6,908 nucleotides of DNA from JAHFOW01 sp964370795 (GCA_964370795.1 CAYJME010000182.1:1-6908); one strand, 5' to 3'. Positions 1 to 6,674 are shown, counted from the first letter of the stretch. A program made the numbers and translations. The notes: a model not told the origin generated them from the sequence alone.

Positions 1-69
1 CGAGGGACGAAGGACGAGAGACGAAGGATGTGTTCCGTCTATCGTCCCTCGTCCCCCGTCTATCGTTTT
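1..69. repeat. Heptamer array forming a long hairpin
   Basis: Positions 1-28 read as four heptamers of the form CGARRGA (CGAGGGA, CGAAGGA, CGAGAGA, CGAAGGA). Positions 35-69 read as five heptamers of roughly complementary sense (CCGTCTA, TCGTCCC, TCGTCCC, CCGTCTA, TCGTTTT). Bases 1-10 are the exact reverse complement of 42-51, so the two halves can fold into an imperfect hairpin. A run of six T follows at 66-71, so it could end transcription of a gene lying before the window. The left end is cut by the window edge. It contains no convincing coding sequence. Confidence 0.7.
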
Positions 70-142
70 TTAGATTTAGCGGTTTTTAATAAACAAAAAC
101 TTACAAAAAAAAGAAGTTTTTACAGAGTAATACTATAATTGC

Positions 143-1378
143 ATGGAAATTACAAGACAAGCATTCGGCGACCATATAGAATTACACGTCAAAGGACGTC
201 TGGATGCATACTGGGCAGACCACCTTGCAAACGCTTTAACAAATGCCATTCAGGATGGCATGTACCATATCAAACTTAATTTTTCTGCCGTTACTTTTCT
301 GAGTTCCGCCGGCATTCGCATCCTCCTCAAATTCTATAAACAATTGAAGGGAATCCATGGGTCACTTGCTGTCTGCTGTCCTTCGGAACAGGTAAAAATG
401 GTGCTCGAACTTGCGGGATTTAATGCCCTTTTGTTTTCTGAATCGGCATCGCGGGAGATCCCACCATATGAATCACCTCAAATAAAAAAGATAGAAAAGG
501 AGCAAACGTTATTTGAGATATATGAATATGTGGCAGGTGGTTTTCTTACCTGCAGGGCAATTGGCAACCCCGAATTATTGTTGAATAGTAATTTTCGCGA
601 TGAAAATACTTCAATTGTAAAATTTCCTGAGTCAGCTTATTCATTAGGGCTTGGCGCTCCGGGAGATGCCTTTGAGGACTGCATGGGGCGATTTGGGGAG
701 TTCCTTACTGTTGCAGGTGCCGCAGCATATCTCCCAACCGACGGGACAAACATTCCGGATTATCTGATTGCATCAGGCGCATTTATACCAGAACTGAAAG
801 TTCTCTATGCACTCCACAGTGAGGGAGCATTTGCGCATATGGCAAGCTTTGAAACTAAAAAAACGAAGGGGGGCGCAACATTGTCTGAAATTGTAAATGC
901 GTGTCTGGATATCACAAAGACGAACATGGCTGGCATAGTGATGGTTGCCGAATCCGCAGGGCTTATGGGCGCCGCGTTGAGACGGTCACCTGTCTCTCAG
1001 GTATCAGAGGCAACTCCGCTTGAGTATCCGGAAATTCAGGATTGGTTCTCTTTTTCGGCAGAAAAGGTTTATACACGGTGTTTAGCGTTGGTAGTGGGAA
1101 TAGCAACGAGGACAGAAAATCCATTATTGACGCCATTCCTGCGTCAACTGGGAAGAGAAGCAATGCCTATGGGACACTTTCACGCCGTGGTATTTTCTTA
1201 TCGCCCGTTAAAAAAGGGGAAAATAGATCTGAAGGCAACTGTATCAACACTATTTGAGTCCGAAAGCATTCATGCGTTGCTCCATTTGATTTACGACGAC
1301 CGTGAAATAGAAGGATCAGGACAGAGTGAATTCATCCGGGGTGCATGCTGGTTTAGCCCTGTTTCTGAAGTTGTTTGA
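143..1378 (+). CDS. STAS-domain protein with unrecognised C-terminal domain
   Basis: Residues 1-95 form a STAS domain, the fold of SpoIIAA-type anti-sigma-factor antagonists and of MlaB. It begins with the usual beta strands (IELHVKGRLDAYWADHL) and has the conserved turn FLSSAGIRILL at 52-62. Ser55 aligns with the serine phosphorylated in SpoIIAA; the preceding Asp is replaced by Ser54. A charged linker (about 105-122) leads to a roughly 290-residue C-terminal domain rich in Gly and Ala (LGLGAPGD at 168-175, AGLMGAALRRSP at 272-283), which I do not recognise. There is no signal peptide or membrane segment, so it is probably cytoplasmic. The start is chosen because the STAS fold begins at once; no Shine-Dalgarno sequence is visible. 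It precedes an ABC permease and ATPase on the same strand, which suggests (inference) a regulatory or accessory role for that transporter, as MlaB has for MlaFE. A stand-alone partner-switching regulator is the alternative. Confidence 0.85.
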   Translation: MEITRQAFGDHIELHVKGRLDAYWADHLANALTNAIQDGMYHIKLNFSAVTFLSSAGIRILLKFYKQLKGIHGSLAVCCPSEQVKMVLELAGFNALLFSESASREIPPYESPQIKKIEKEQTLFEIYEYVAGGFLTCRAIGNPELLLNSNFRDENTSIVKFPESAYSLGLGAPGDAFEDCMGRFGEFLTVAGAAAYLPTDGTNIPDYLIASGAFIPELKVLYALHSEGAFAHMASFETKKTKGGATLSEIVNACLDITKTNMAGIVMVAESAGLMGAALRRSPVSQVSEATPLEYPEIQDWFSFSAEKVYTRCLALVVGIATRTENPLLTPFLRQLGREAMPMGHFHAVVFSYRPLKKGKIDLKATVSTLFESESIHALLHLIYDDREIEGSGQSEFIRGACWFSPVSEVV

Positions 1379-1391
1379 CAGGCGAATTTTG

Positions 1392-1410
1392 ACATTTTTG
1401 GCAAAAATGT
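1392..1410. other. AT-rich hairpin after the STAS gene
   Basis: ACATTTTT and AAAAATGT form a perfect 8-bp stem around a GGC loop, starting 14 bases after the STAS stop codon. The stem is almost all A-T and no separate T run follows, so it is a poor intrinsic terminator. It may be a weak pause or RNA 3'-end structure. Confidence 0.4.
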
Positions 1411-1527
1411 AGCGCCGACCCTGTTTGTAGTAGCGACTTTAGTCGCTCCCTTGTAAATGATAATATCTATGAACGACGACTAAAGTCGTCACTACTAACG
1501 GGGCGGGGGATAAACCATCCGCGCTAC
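1409..1527. repeat. MITE-like nested inverted-repeat element
   Basis: The ends are a 7-bp inverted repeat (GTAGCGC at 1409-1415, GCGCTAC at 1521-1527). Inside lie longer inverted arms: 1428-1445 reads TAGTAGCGACTTTAGTCG, and 1475-1497 is its reverse complement with a three-base insertion. Each arm is itself nearly palindromic (CGACT, two bases, AGTCG). The 119-base unit has no reading frame of note and fills most of the gap between the STAS and permease genes. It looks like a small non-autonomous mobile or REP-like element. No target duplication is obvious. It may separate or modulate transcription between the two genes. Confidence 0.6.
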
Positions 1528-1573
1528 GTATTCTGATTTATTCAGGTAGGTATTCTAAAATCGTAAATTAAAC

Positions 1574-2494
1574 ATGGCACTTCTCATCGGCGCGCTGACA
1601 ATCGGTTTTATCCTCTCACTGCTTGCACTGGGCGTATACATCAGTTTCCGTATATTCAATTTTGCTGATATAACCGCCGATGGTTCCATAACACTGGGCG
1701 GTGCTATCGCTGCCATCCTCATTGTGAAAGGTGCGAATCCATTCGTGGCAACAGTCGCAGGTTTTTGCGGTGGATGTCTTGCCGGTTCGGTAACGGGTAT
1801 TCTCCATGCACGGTTTAAAATCAATAGTCTGCTATCGGGTATCCTGGTAATGACCGCCCTTTATTCAATTAATCTCCATGTTATGGGAAAGAGTAATGTA
1901 CCGCTCCTGTCAGAAACAACCCTTGCTTCATATGTGGAATGGCTTGGCAATAAGATATTTTTCCGTGCGGAAAGTGTAGAAATCGGCGGGTGGAATGTTA
2001 GTATTCGTGACGTGTCTGTACTTATATTTGTGTCTGTTTTCATTGGGCTGCTGAGTTGGTTGTTATACCTTTTCTTCCGTACAAACCTGGGGACGGCAAT
2101 GCGTGCTACAGGCGATAACGACCAGATGATCCGCGCGCTCGGTGTGAACGTAGGGAATATGATTATCCTGGGTCTGGCTTTTTCAAACGGACTCATTGCC
2201 CTGGCAGGCGCTTTGCTGGCTCAATATCAGGGTTTTGCCGATGTGCAGATGGGCATTGGCATGGTTGTCTGGGGATTGGCGAGTGTTATCATTGGTGAGA
2301 CCCTTGTCGGTACACGCGACCTTGGATTGACGATTATCGGAACGATCATGGGATCGATACTTTTTCGTCTCATGGTGGCAATGGCGCTGCGCTGGGGACT
2401 AAATCCAAACGACCTGAAGCTGATCACCGCTGGATTTGTATTTATTGCATTAATCCTGCCCGGTCTTATGAAAAAAATAAAGAGGATTAAATAA
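1574..2494 (+). CDS. ABC transporter permease (COG4120, TrpY-like)
   Basis: This 306-residue membrane protein belongs to the BPD_transp_2 class, which also holds branched-chain amino-acid and sugar importer permeases. Hydrophobic segments lie near residues 3-25, 39-53, 56-79, 85-103, 145-168, 193-215, 228-240, 252-275 and 283-299. The cytoplasmic loop at 171-192 (LGTAMRATGDNDQMIRALGV) is the region expected to contact the ATPase. The motif FNFADITADGSITLGGA (28-44) is typical of the COG4120 group, which includes streptococcal TrpY. Length is normal for the family and the protein looks complete, ending in a basic tail (KKIKRIK). The stop lies two bases before the ATPase start, so the two are translationally close and certainly one operon. 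No good ribosome-binding site precedes ATG 1574. The substrate cannot be told from sequence; tryptophan or another small solute is possible by analogy only. Confidence 0.92.
   Translation: MALLIGALTIGFILSLLALGVYISFRIFNFADITADGSITLGGAIAAILIVKGANPFVATVAGFCGGCLAGSVTGILHARFKINSLLSGILVMTALYSINLHVMGKSNVPLLSETTLASYVEWLGNKIFFRAESVEIGGWNVSIRDVSVLIFVSVFIGLLSWLLYLFFRTNLGTAMRATGDNDQMIRALGVNVGNMIILGLAFSNGLIALAGALLAQYQGFADVQMGIGMVVWGLASVIIGETLVGTRDLGLTIIGTIMGSILFRLMVAMALRWGLNPNDLKLITAGFVFIALILPGLMKKIKRIK
2481..2486 (+). promoter_or_regulatory. Ribosome-binding site of the ABC ATPase gene
   Basis: AGAGGA lies 10 bases before ATG 2497, inside the last codons of the permease. It favours ATG 2497 over the in-frame ATG at 2503, for which the spacing would be 16. 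It is one of very few clear Shine-Dalgarno sequences in the window. Confidence 0.65.
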
Positions 2495-2496
2495 AA

Positions 2497-3315
2497 ATGG
2501 CAATGCTTGAAATTCGTGGTATATCAAAGACCTTTCATGCCGGTACGCCCAACGAGGTGCGTGCGTTACAGAAGATAGACCTTGCGGTTGGTGAAGGCTC
2601 TTTCGTGGTAGTTATTGGCACAAATGGTTCCGGGAAATCGGCATTGTTAAACGCCATAGCAGGTACTTTCTTTGTCGATTCTGGCGCTATTTTTCTCGCC
2701 GGCCACGATGTGACACAATGGCAAGAGCATCATCGGGCACAATTCATCGGGCGGGTATTTCAGAATCCATTTAGCGGCACTTCGCCGAATATGTCAATTG
2801 CAGAAAACCTTGCACTTGCTTCCCGGCGTGGTATAGGACGAGGACTTGGATGGGCGCTTCAAAAGGATTTAATGAACCGGTTCAGGGATCGGGTTTCGCA
2901 ATTAAATATGAAACTCGAAGACAGAATGAACAACGCCATCGGCAGCTTATCTGGCGGGCAACGGCAGGCATTGACACTCCTGATGGCTACCTGGCGCAAA
3001 CCAAAACTCCTTTTGCTTGATGAACATACTGCTGCCCTCGACCCAAAGAGCGCCGGTCAGGTCATTCGGCTCAGCGAGGAGATTATTACCAGTGAAAAAT
3101 TAACAACTCTTATGGTTACTCACTCCATGCAACAGGCAGCAAGCCTTGGAGACCGGCTTATTATGATTCATCGGGGACGGATTATCCATGACTATAGCGG
3201 GCAGGAAAAACAGCGTCTTCGTGCCGGGGATTTGCTTGCACGTTTCGAGGATGTCCGGAGGAAGGAACAACTCGATCCAACCACCGCAGCAATGCTCAAG
3301 CGGAACTACGTTTAA
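2497..3315 (+). CDS. ABC transporter ATP-binding protein (COG1101, TrpZ-like)
   Basis: This 272-residue ATPase should power the preceding permease from the cytoplasmic face of the membrane. All nucleotide-binding motifs are intact: Walker A GTNGSGKS (41-48), Q-loop Gln89 in VFQNP, signature LSGGQ (151-155), Walker B KLLLLDEH with Asp175 and catalytic Glu176, D-loop ALD (180-182) and switch His209. The stretch RVFQNPFSGTSPNMSIAENLALA (86-108) is characteristic of the COG1101 group, which is paired with COG4120 permeases. Residues 110-148 are a family-specific helical insertion (RRGIGRGLGWAL and following). The C-terminal 45 residues (DYSGQEKQRLRAGDLLARF) are also typical of this group. Length is normal. 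The gene ends the plus-strand cluster; no solute-binding protein gene follows it. Confidence 0.94.
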   Translation: MAMLEIRGISKTFHAGTPNEVRALQKIDLAVGEGSFVVVIGTNGSGKSALLNAIAGTFFVDSGAIFLAGHDVTQWQEHHRAQFIGRVFQNPFSGTSPNMSIAENLALASRRGIGRGLGWALQKDLMNRFRDRVSQLNMKLEDRMNNAIGSLSGGQRQALTLLMATWRKPKLLLLDEHTAALDPKSAGQVIRLSEEIITSEKLTTLMVTHSMQQAASLGDRLIMIHRGRIIHDYSGQEKQRLRAGDLLARFEDVRRKEQLDPTTAAMLKRNYV

Positions 3316-3432
3316 TTCTTCGCACTTTTCACACCCTTCGTTACGATCTCGCATCGCTCCCGCTCCACTCAGCACGGGATTATTAATTAAAATCATCAAA
3401 ATAACATTTCGTTCAATAAAGCATCAAAAAGA

Positions 3433-3477
3433 AACCCCCCTCATTTCCCATCTTTTGCAAGGGAAACAATGGGGGTT
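3433..3477. repeat. C-rich hairpin repeat, possible terminator
   Basis: The arms 3433-3449 (AACCCCCCTCATTTCCC) and 3461-3477 (GGGAAACAATGGGGGTT) pair with a 7-bp outer and a 6-bp inner stem around a small internal mismatch; the loop is 11 bases. Read on the minus strand the G-rich arm runs into TTTCTTTTTG, as in an intrinsic terminator; on the plus strand the following sequence is AT-rich without a clean T run. Its form matches the elements at 4879-4910 and 6675-6691, so it appears to be a dispersed repeat that may double as a terminator between convergent operons. Confidence 0.55.
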
Positions 3478-3586
3478 GTTAAATTTCTTAAATTTCTACA
3501 ATCCTGGAGAAATGAAACAATCATTTACGAAAGTGTTATGTTCTTTTCTATATCAAATACAAAAACAGACTTAATGCACTCTGCCT

Positions 3587-3721
3587 CTATTTTGTGGTAA
3601 ATGACTTTTCATCTCCATAACTGGTACCGTCTTTATTCTTTGCTGCTATCCGGTAATAGTATTTTTTTTGAGATGTTAATCCACTTATTCCGATCAGGGC
3701 TATTTGTTTCTTATTTCTTTA
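3587..3721 (-). pseudogene. Fibronectin type III domain remnant (C-terminal part)
   Basis: On the minus strand, bases 3718 to 3590 read as 43 codons ending at TAG (3587-3589). The peptide contains ISGLTSQKKYYYRIAAKN followed by KDGTSYGDEKSFTTK. This matches the second half of a bacterial fibronectin type III domain: the SGLT turn, the YYYR strand, an AxN-x-DGTSYG loop and the final SFTT strand. There is no start codon and an in-frame TAA stands at 3719-3721, so the frame is broken on its N-terminal side, exactly where a hairpin repeat begins. Such domains occur in large secreted or surface proteins; this is probably the tail of one that was lost by deletion or insertion. It cannot encode a complete domain as it stands. 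No reading-frame continuation was found in 3722-3814. Confidence 0.65.
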
Positions 3722-3766
3722 TCCAGGAGCTTCACCTCTGGCTATATACTTTCTGCCCTTCGGGCA
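3721..3766. repeat. Compact double-hairpin repeat
   Basis: Two adjacent hairpins: an imperfect one at 3723-3741 (CCAGGAG, loop CTTCA, CCTCTGG) and a perfect one at 3754-3766 (TGCCC, loop TTC, GGGCA). The pair abuts the break point of the fibronectin remnant and lies 49 bases beyond the stop of the lipoprotein gene. It looks like a decayed dispersed palindromic element; it lacks the T run of a terminator on either strand. Confidence 0.4.
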
Positions 3767-3814
3767 TTTAACCATAAACTATTTTTGGATAATGTTGCAT
3801 CTACTGAAACATGT

Positions 3815-4858
3815 TTATTCAATTTTTTCAAGCGGAAAGTGCATATGCGCAAAGGGCAGTGGCATGAACCATTGTGTATCTGTTGGCATAACAGATTCTA
3901 AACGTTTGATAAATACACCCACATTTGTGGTCCGCAAAGCCCTCACTGGTCTTTTCTGATTTCTAAAAAAGTCTTCCCAATGACCCAAAATGATATTTTT
4001 CGGCTGAATATTCTTGATAATCCCTTCGGGATAGTTATTCACTTGATTAAAGGATGCCACACAAAGGATTGCTAAATCTACTCGTTTCTGCTCATTGATT
4101 GGTAAATCTGGGGGGAAACCGATCGGGGGTGTGCTTGCCGTATCCTGATAGTGTATGCGAAATTCAATATCTCCTGTTTCATCGAGAAAGTCAATGAGAT
4201 AGGCGTAAGTCCGGCCTTCTACCCAACCAAATACCGTGCGAGGAAGATATTTGAGATCCTTGTCGTAATGTCCTTTTGGCAATAACTTCATGCCCGCAAA
4301 ATGTGGCGCATGCTCAGACTCGATAGCCATAAAGCGTATGGTCCGATCTTTGTTATATATCCATTGTCCGGGTACCTTACCCTTTGCGGCATATTTACCT
4401 ATATTTACAATACGGGTTTTATCCACCGCTGCAGCTAGGATGTGTTCCATGGTTTGAGAGCCATAGACAACAGAATTTTTTGCGTGTTTTTCCATTATGT
4501 AAGGCACATCCAGCAGGTGATCATAATGGGAATGTCCTACCAATATTATTTCTACATCTTCGACCTCTGGTAATAGACGATCTATAAGCCCTTCATCTGC
4601 TTTTAACCTTGTAAATGTTACTAATTTGAGCAAGCTCGGATTGGTAATCGAGGGAGCGGTCATCAGGGCGTTGTTGCCATACCGGAACAAATATCCGCCA
4701 ACCCCAAGATATTGGACGTGAATAACTTTTTGTCCCTGTTCGCCTGGATGAAATGTATCTGGCTCTCCTTTATACACAGGCAGTTTCCCGATGGAAGTGG
4801 CGCATCCACTGAGCAAAATACAAAGACCTTTAATTATCACAAGTACATAGCGCAGCAT
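3815..4858 (-). CDS. Metallo-beta-lactamase-fold lipoprotein
   Basis: From ATG 4858 this is a 347-residue protein. Residues 1-19 form a lipoprotein signal (MLRYVLVIIKGLCILLSGC) with lipobox LSGC, so Cys19 should be lipidated and the enzyme membrane-anchored outside the cytoplasm. The metal motif HSHYDH (His109, His111, Asp113, His114) is intact; further likely ligands are His183 or His186 (SEHAPH), Asp239 (HYQDTAS) and His293 (LGHWEDFF). This resembles the Lactamase_B_2 branch (UlaG, NAPE-PLD-like hydrolases) rather than true beta-lactamases. The substrate is unknown; a phosphodiester or lactone is possible. The frame stays open to ATG 4933, but those 25 extra codons are translated from a C-rich repeat and would bury the signal peptide, so 4858 is preferred. 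No ribosome-binding site is visible. It follows the alpha/beta hydrolase gene by 163 bases. Confidence 0.88.
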   Translation of the reverse strand: MLRYVLVIIKGLCILLSGCATSIGKLPVYKGEPDTFHPGEQGQKVIHVQYLGVGGYLFRYGNNALMTAPSITNPSLLKLVTFTRLKADEGLIDRLLPEVEDVEIILVGHSHYDHLLDVPYIMEKHAKNSVVYGSQTMEHILAAAVDKTRIVNIGKYAAKGKVPGQWIYNKDRTIRFMAIESEHAPHFAGMKLLPKGHYDKDLKYLPRTVFGWVEGRTYAYLIDFLDETGDIEFRIHYQDTASTPPIGFPPDLPINEQKRVDLAILCVASFNQVNNYPEGIIKNIQPKNIILGHWEDFFRNQKRPVRALRTTNVGVFIKRLESVMPTDTQWFMPLPFAHMHFPLEKIE

Positions 4859-4878
4859 TGTCACAAACAATTTACAAC

Positions 4879-4910
4879 AACCCCTCTTTCCCCTCCTTCG
4901 CAAGGCGGAG
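4879..4910. repeat. C-rich hairpin repeat upstream of the lipoprotein gene
   Basis: The C-rich arm (AACCCCTCTTTCCCCTCC) is followed by CCTT-CGC-AAGG and a decayed G-rich arm (CGGAG). It resembles the left arm of the element at 3433-3477. It sits 20 bases before the chosen start of the lipoprotein gene and accounts for the spurious in-frame extension to 4933. Transcribed from the minus strand, it could act as an attenuator or processing site between the two hydrolase genes. Confidence 0.45.
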
Positions 4911-5021
4911 ACTTCGTCGTGAGTCTTCGGCATGAGATCAGGGGATTCTTGTTTTCTGCAAGATTACATATCCTATTCAATACCATCGCCTTCATCTGTG
5001 GTTTCCTTTCAATACCCGCGA

Positions 5022-6002
5022 CTACTTCTTCAATTCTTCGTGAACGAACCGTATCATGTCTTTTACAATCTTTTTCAGAAAGAATACCACGCTCATGTGG
5101 GCGCACGGATACCACTTTATCCTTGGCCTGCCGAGCGCTTCCCACAGTTCTAACGTATACCGGCGCGGCATTACCTCATCATAAAGACCATTGATCATGA
5201 ACAAGTTCTTTGTCTTGTTGTGCCTTGCCAGGACAGTGGGATTGATGATCTGGTAAATATTGCTTGTCTCTTCCCGGGCAAAACCAGCTTTTATAATATT
5301 ATCTCTTACCCTCTTCGTCGCAATACCATCCCAGATAATCCCGGCATTATTGCCGCCCGCTAAAATCGTAATCCCGGCGTCAAAAGGTTCCACCGCCATT
5401 GCCAGGTGCGCCATCATCCCGCCCAGGCTGATGCCCGATATCACCACCTTTTCTGCGTACTTCCTCAGCCAGGATGCGACCATCATGACTTCAATCACCA
5501 GTTGACGCGTTCCCTCAACCGTCCGCAGTATGTCTCCGGTAATAGAGTATTCACCGCTCCAGGCGCCTGTCGGCGTCCTTTCCATATGAAAAGGAAGTTT
5601 TAAGATGAAGCAGTTGATATTATTTTTTGCTATGGTTGTGGCAATCTCTCTTTCTTTCCAGAGATTATTTCTTCCCCAGCCATGGAGCAGGATTATTGAG
5701 GCTAATGCCCTATGAGCCTTAAAAAAAATTCCATGGGCTGTGTTATTTTCTGCATGTGCGGTTTGGATAGGACTGGGGAAATGAACGTCGACAACTTCAA
5801 TACCATCAAGGGTAGTAACTCTGTGGAGTGAAAAATCCGGGACTTTATCGGGTTTTTTATAAAACAACTCTGGATTTTCAAGGTACTCTTTTCTCACCAG
5901 GTGGCTAAAATCACCGATGTCCTGTTTTTGAGAAGCACGGATTTTGGGATTATTGAAAATACAATAGAGCCTATCAAGGGCTTGCATGAGATACTTATTC
6001 AT
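5022..6002 (-). CDS. Alpha/beta hydrolase
   Basis: This is a 326-residue serine hydrolase of the alpha/beta fold. The oxyanion strand IILLHGWGRNN (103-113) and the nucleophile elbow GISLGG (190-195, Ser192) are clear. Asp275 in INGLYDEVMP and His302 in PCAHMSVV are well placed to complete the triad. Residues 1-95 form an N-terminal extension typical of larger esterases. There is no signal peptide, so it is probably cytoplasmic. Exact family and substrate are not recognised; carboxylesterase or dienelactone-hydrolase-like activity is plausible. No Shine-Dalgarno sequence precedes ATG 6002, but a promoter lies 36-64 bases upstream. The next gene encodes a second hydrolase, of the metallo-beta-lactamase fold, so the two may act on related compounds (inference). 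Confidence 0.88.
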   Translation of the reverse strand: MNKYLMQALDRLYCIFNNPKIRASQKQDIGDFSHLVRKEYLENPELFYKKPDKVPDFSLHRVTTLDGIEVVDVHFPSPIQTAHAENNTAHGIFFKAHRALASIILLHGWGRNNLWKEREIATTIAKNNINCFILKLPFHMERTPTGAWSGEYSITGDILRTVEGTRQLVIEVMMVASWLRKYAEKVVISGISLGGMMAHLAMAVEPFDAGITILAGGNNAGIIWDGIATKRVRDNIIKAGFAREETSNIYQIINPTVLARHNKTKNLFMINGLYDEVMPRRYTLELWEALGRPRIKWYPCAHMSVVFFLKKIVKDMIRFVHEELKK

Positions 6003-6037
6003 GGTTCAACATGCGTAAAATTTTTTATGTTTTTTGA

Positions 6038-6066
6038 ATTATATGCAAAATGTCCATATTTGTAAA
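6038..6066 (-). promoter_or_regulatory. Sigma70-type promoter of the hydrolase genes
   Basis: On the minus strand a -35 box TTTACA (6066-6061; consensus TTGACA, one mismatch) is followed by exactly 17 bases and a perfect -10 box TATAAT (6043-6038). Transcription would start near 6031, giving a leader of about 30 bases before ATG 6002. It lies wholly in the 67-base gap after lemA, so the hydrolase and the lipoprotein gene can be expressed apart from lemA. Confidence 0.6.
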
Positions 6067-6069
6067 CCC

Positions 6070-6639
6070 TTACGAAAAATCTACTTTCACCGGCCTTCTC
6101 TCTGTCTCCGGAGATTCTAAGCCAAACATCGTTCCTTGCTCAAACCTGAACCACGATGCAATGATGTTTGACGGAAACGATTCAATGCAGATATTAAAAT
6201 CACGGACTACTGCATTGTAATATCTCCGTGCACATTCAATAGTGTCTTCCAAATCCTTTAACTGTCCCTGAAGGAGCGTATAATTGGCATTTGCCTTGAG
6301 TTCCGGATACGCCTCGGCGAGTGCGATAAGACCTCTCAGTGACTCTCCAAATGCATGTTCCGCCTTTGCTTTGTCAGGCAGGGAAGTTGCCCCCATAGCG
6401 CCTGCCCTTGCCTTAATGACATTTTCAAGGGTGGATTTTTCATAATTTGACGCCCCCTTTACCGTCTCAATAAGTTGGGGCACGAGGTCGTATCTCTTTT
6501 TCAATTGGACATCAATATCTGACCATGCGGACTTGACGGTATTCTTCAGTTTTACCAGTTTATTATAAAAACCAATGAACACACTTATTACGATAATGAC
6601 GAATAATACAAGTACTCCTCCAACAATCAAAAATATCAT
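6070..6639 (-). CDS. lemA: LemA family protein
   Basis: The 189-residue protein has one N-terminal membrane helix (residues 2-23) and a helical domain that is characteristic of LemA: YNKLVKLKNTVKSAWSDIDVQLKKRYDLVPQLIETVKG (25-62), an AR-rich helix near 75-82, YPELKANANYTLLQGQLKDLEDTIECARRYYN (111-142) and the final FEQGTMFGLESPETERRPVKVDF (166-188). Length is the family norm and the gene is complete. The role of LemA is not well defined; family members are membrane-anchored helical bundles often encoded beside TPM-domain or M48-peptidase membrane proteins. Here a probable TPM-domain gene lies just upstream on the same strand. AAGGGG at 6655-6650 gives a usable ribosome-binding site, supporting ATG 6639. 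Cys135 and Cys151 are the only cysteines. Confidence 0.93.
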   Translation of the reverse strand: MIFLIVGGVLVLFVIIVISVFIGFYNKLVKLKNTVKSAWSDIDVQLKKRYDLVPQLIETVKGASNYEKSTLENVIKARAGAMGATSLPDKAKAEHAFGESLRGLIALAEAYPELKANANYTLLQGQLKDLEDTIECARRYYNAVVRDFNICIESFPSNIIASWFRFEQGTMFGLESPETERRPVKVDFS

Positions 6640-6649
6640 GGTTAATTTA

Positions 6650-6655
6650 CCCCTT
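6650..6655 (-). promoter_or_regulatory. Ribosome-binding site of lemA
   Basis: On the minus strand AAGGGG ends 10 bases before ATG 6639. It supports that start, which also leaves the membrane helix exactly at the N-terminus. Confidence 0.5.
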
Positions 6656-6674
6656 GAGAAATTTTCACGTCAGT

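Larger units (their letters stand above)
3316..3814. other. Intergenic region without an intact gene
   Basis: These 499 bases lie between two convergent clusters. They hold a C-rich hairpin (3433-3477), a broken fibronectin type III coding remnant on the minus strand (3587-3721) and a double-hairpin repeat (3721-3766), each listed separately. For 3316-3432 and 3478-3586 I see nothing with clear structure. Open frames in either direction here are short, of unconvincing composition, and mostly spill over from neighbouring genes. One or both hairpins may serve as transcription ends for the converging operons. Confidence 0.6.

Noticed and set aside
134..139. Perfect TATAAT just before the STAS gene
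   Set aside because: It ends four bases before ATG 143, so transcription would begin inside the gene, and no -35 box lies at the right distance.
1427..1497. Intrinsic terminator between the STAS and permease genes
   Set aside because: The inverted arms are long but no T run follows on either strand, so a repeat element explains it better.
3100..3399. 99-codon minus-strand open frame
   Set aside because: Mostly antisense to the ATPase gene, whose motifs are all intact; the non-overlapping first part shows no recognisable domain.
3188..3574. 128-codon plus-strand open frame
   Set aside because: Its first part overlaps the well-supported ABC ATPase in another frame and the rest runs through the C-rich hairpin; the composition is not protein-like.
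3704..3901. 65-codon plus-strand open frame
   Set aside because: It is antisense to the end of the lipoprotein gene and to the fibronectin remnant and crosses the double-hairpin repeat; no domain is visible.
4861..5145. 94-codon minus-strand open frame between the two hydrolase genes
   Set aside because: It overlaps the end of the alpha/beta hydrolase in another frame and its tail is the repeat at 4879-4910; the apparent protein has no family features.
4712..5194. 160-codon plus-strand open frame
   Set aside because: It lies antisense to two real genes and translates the C-rich repeat; no recognisable motif.
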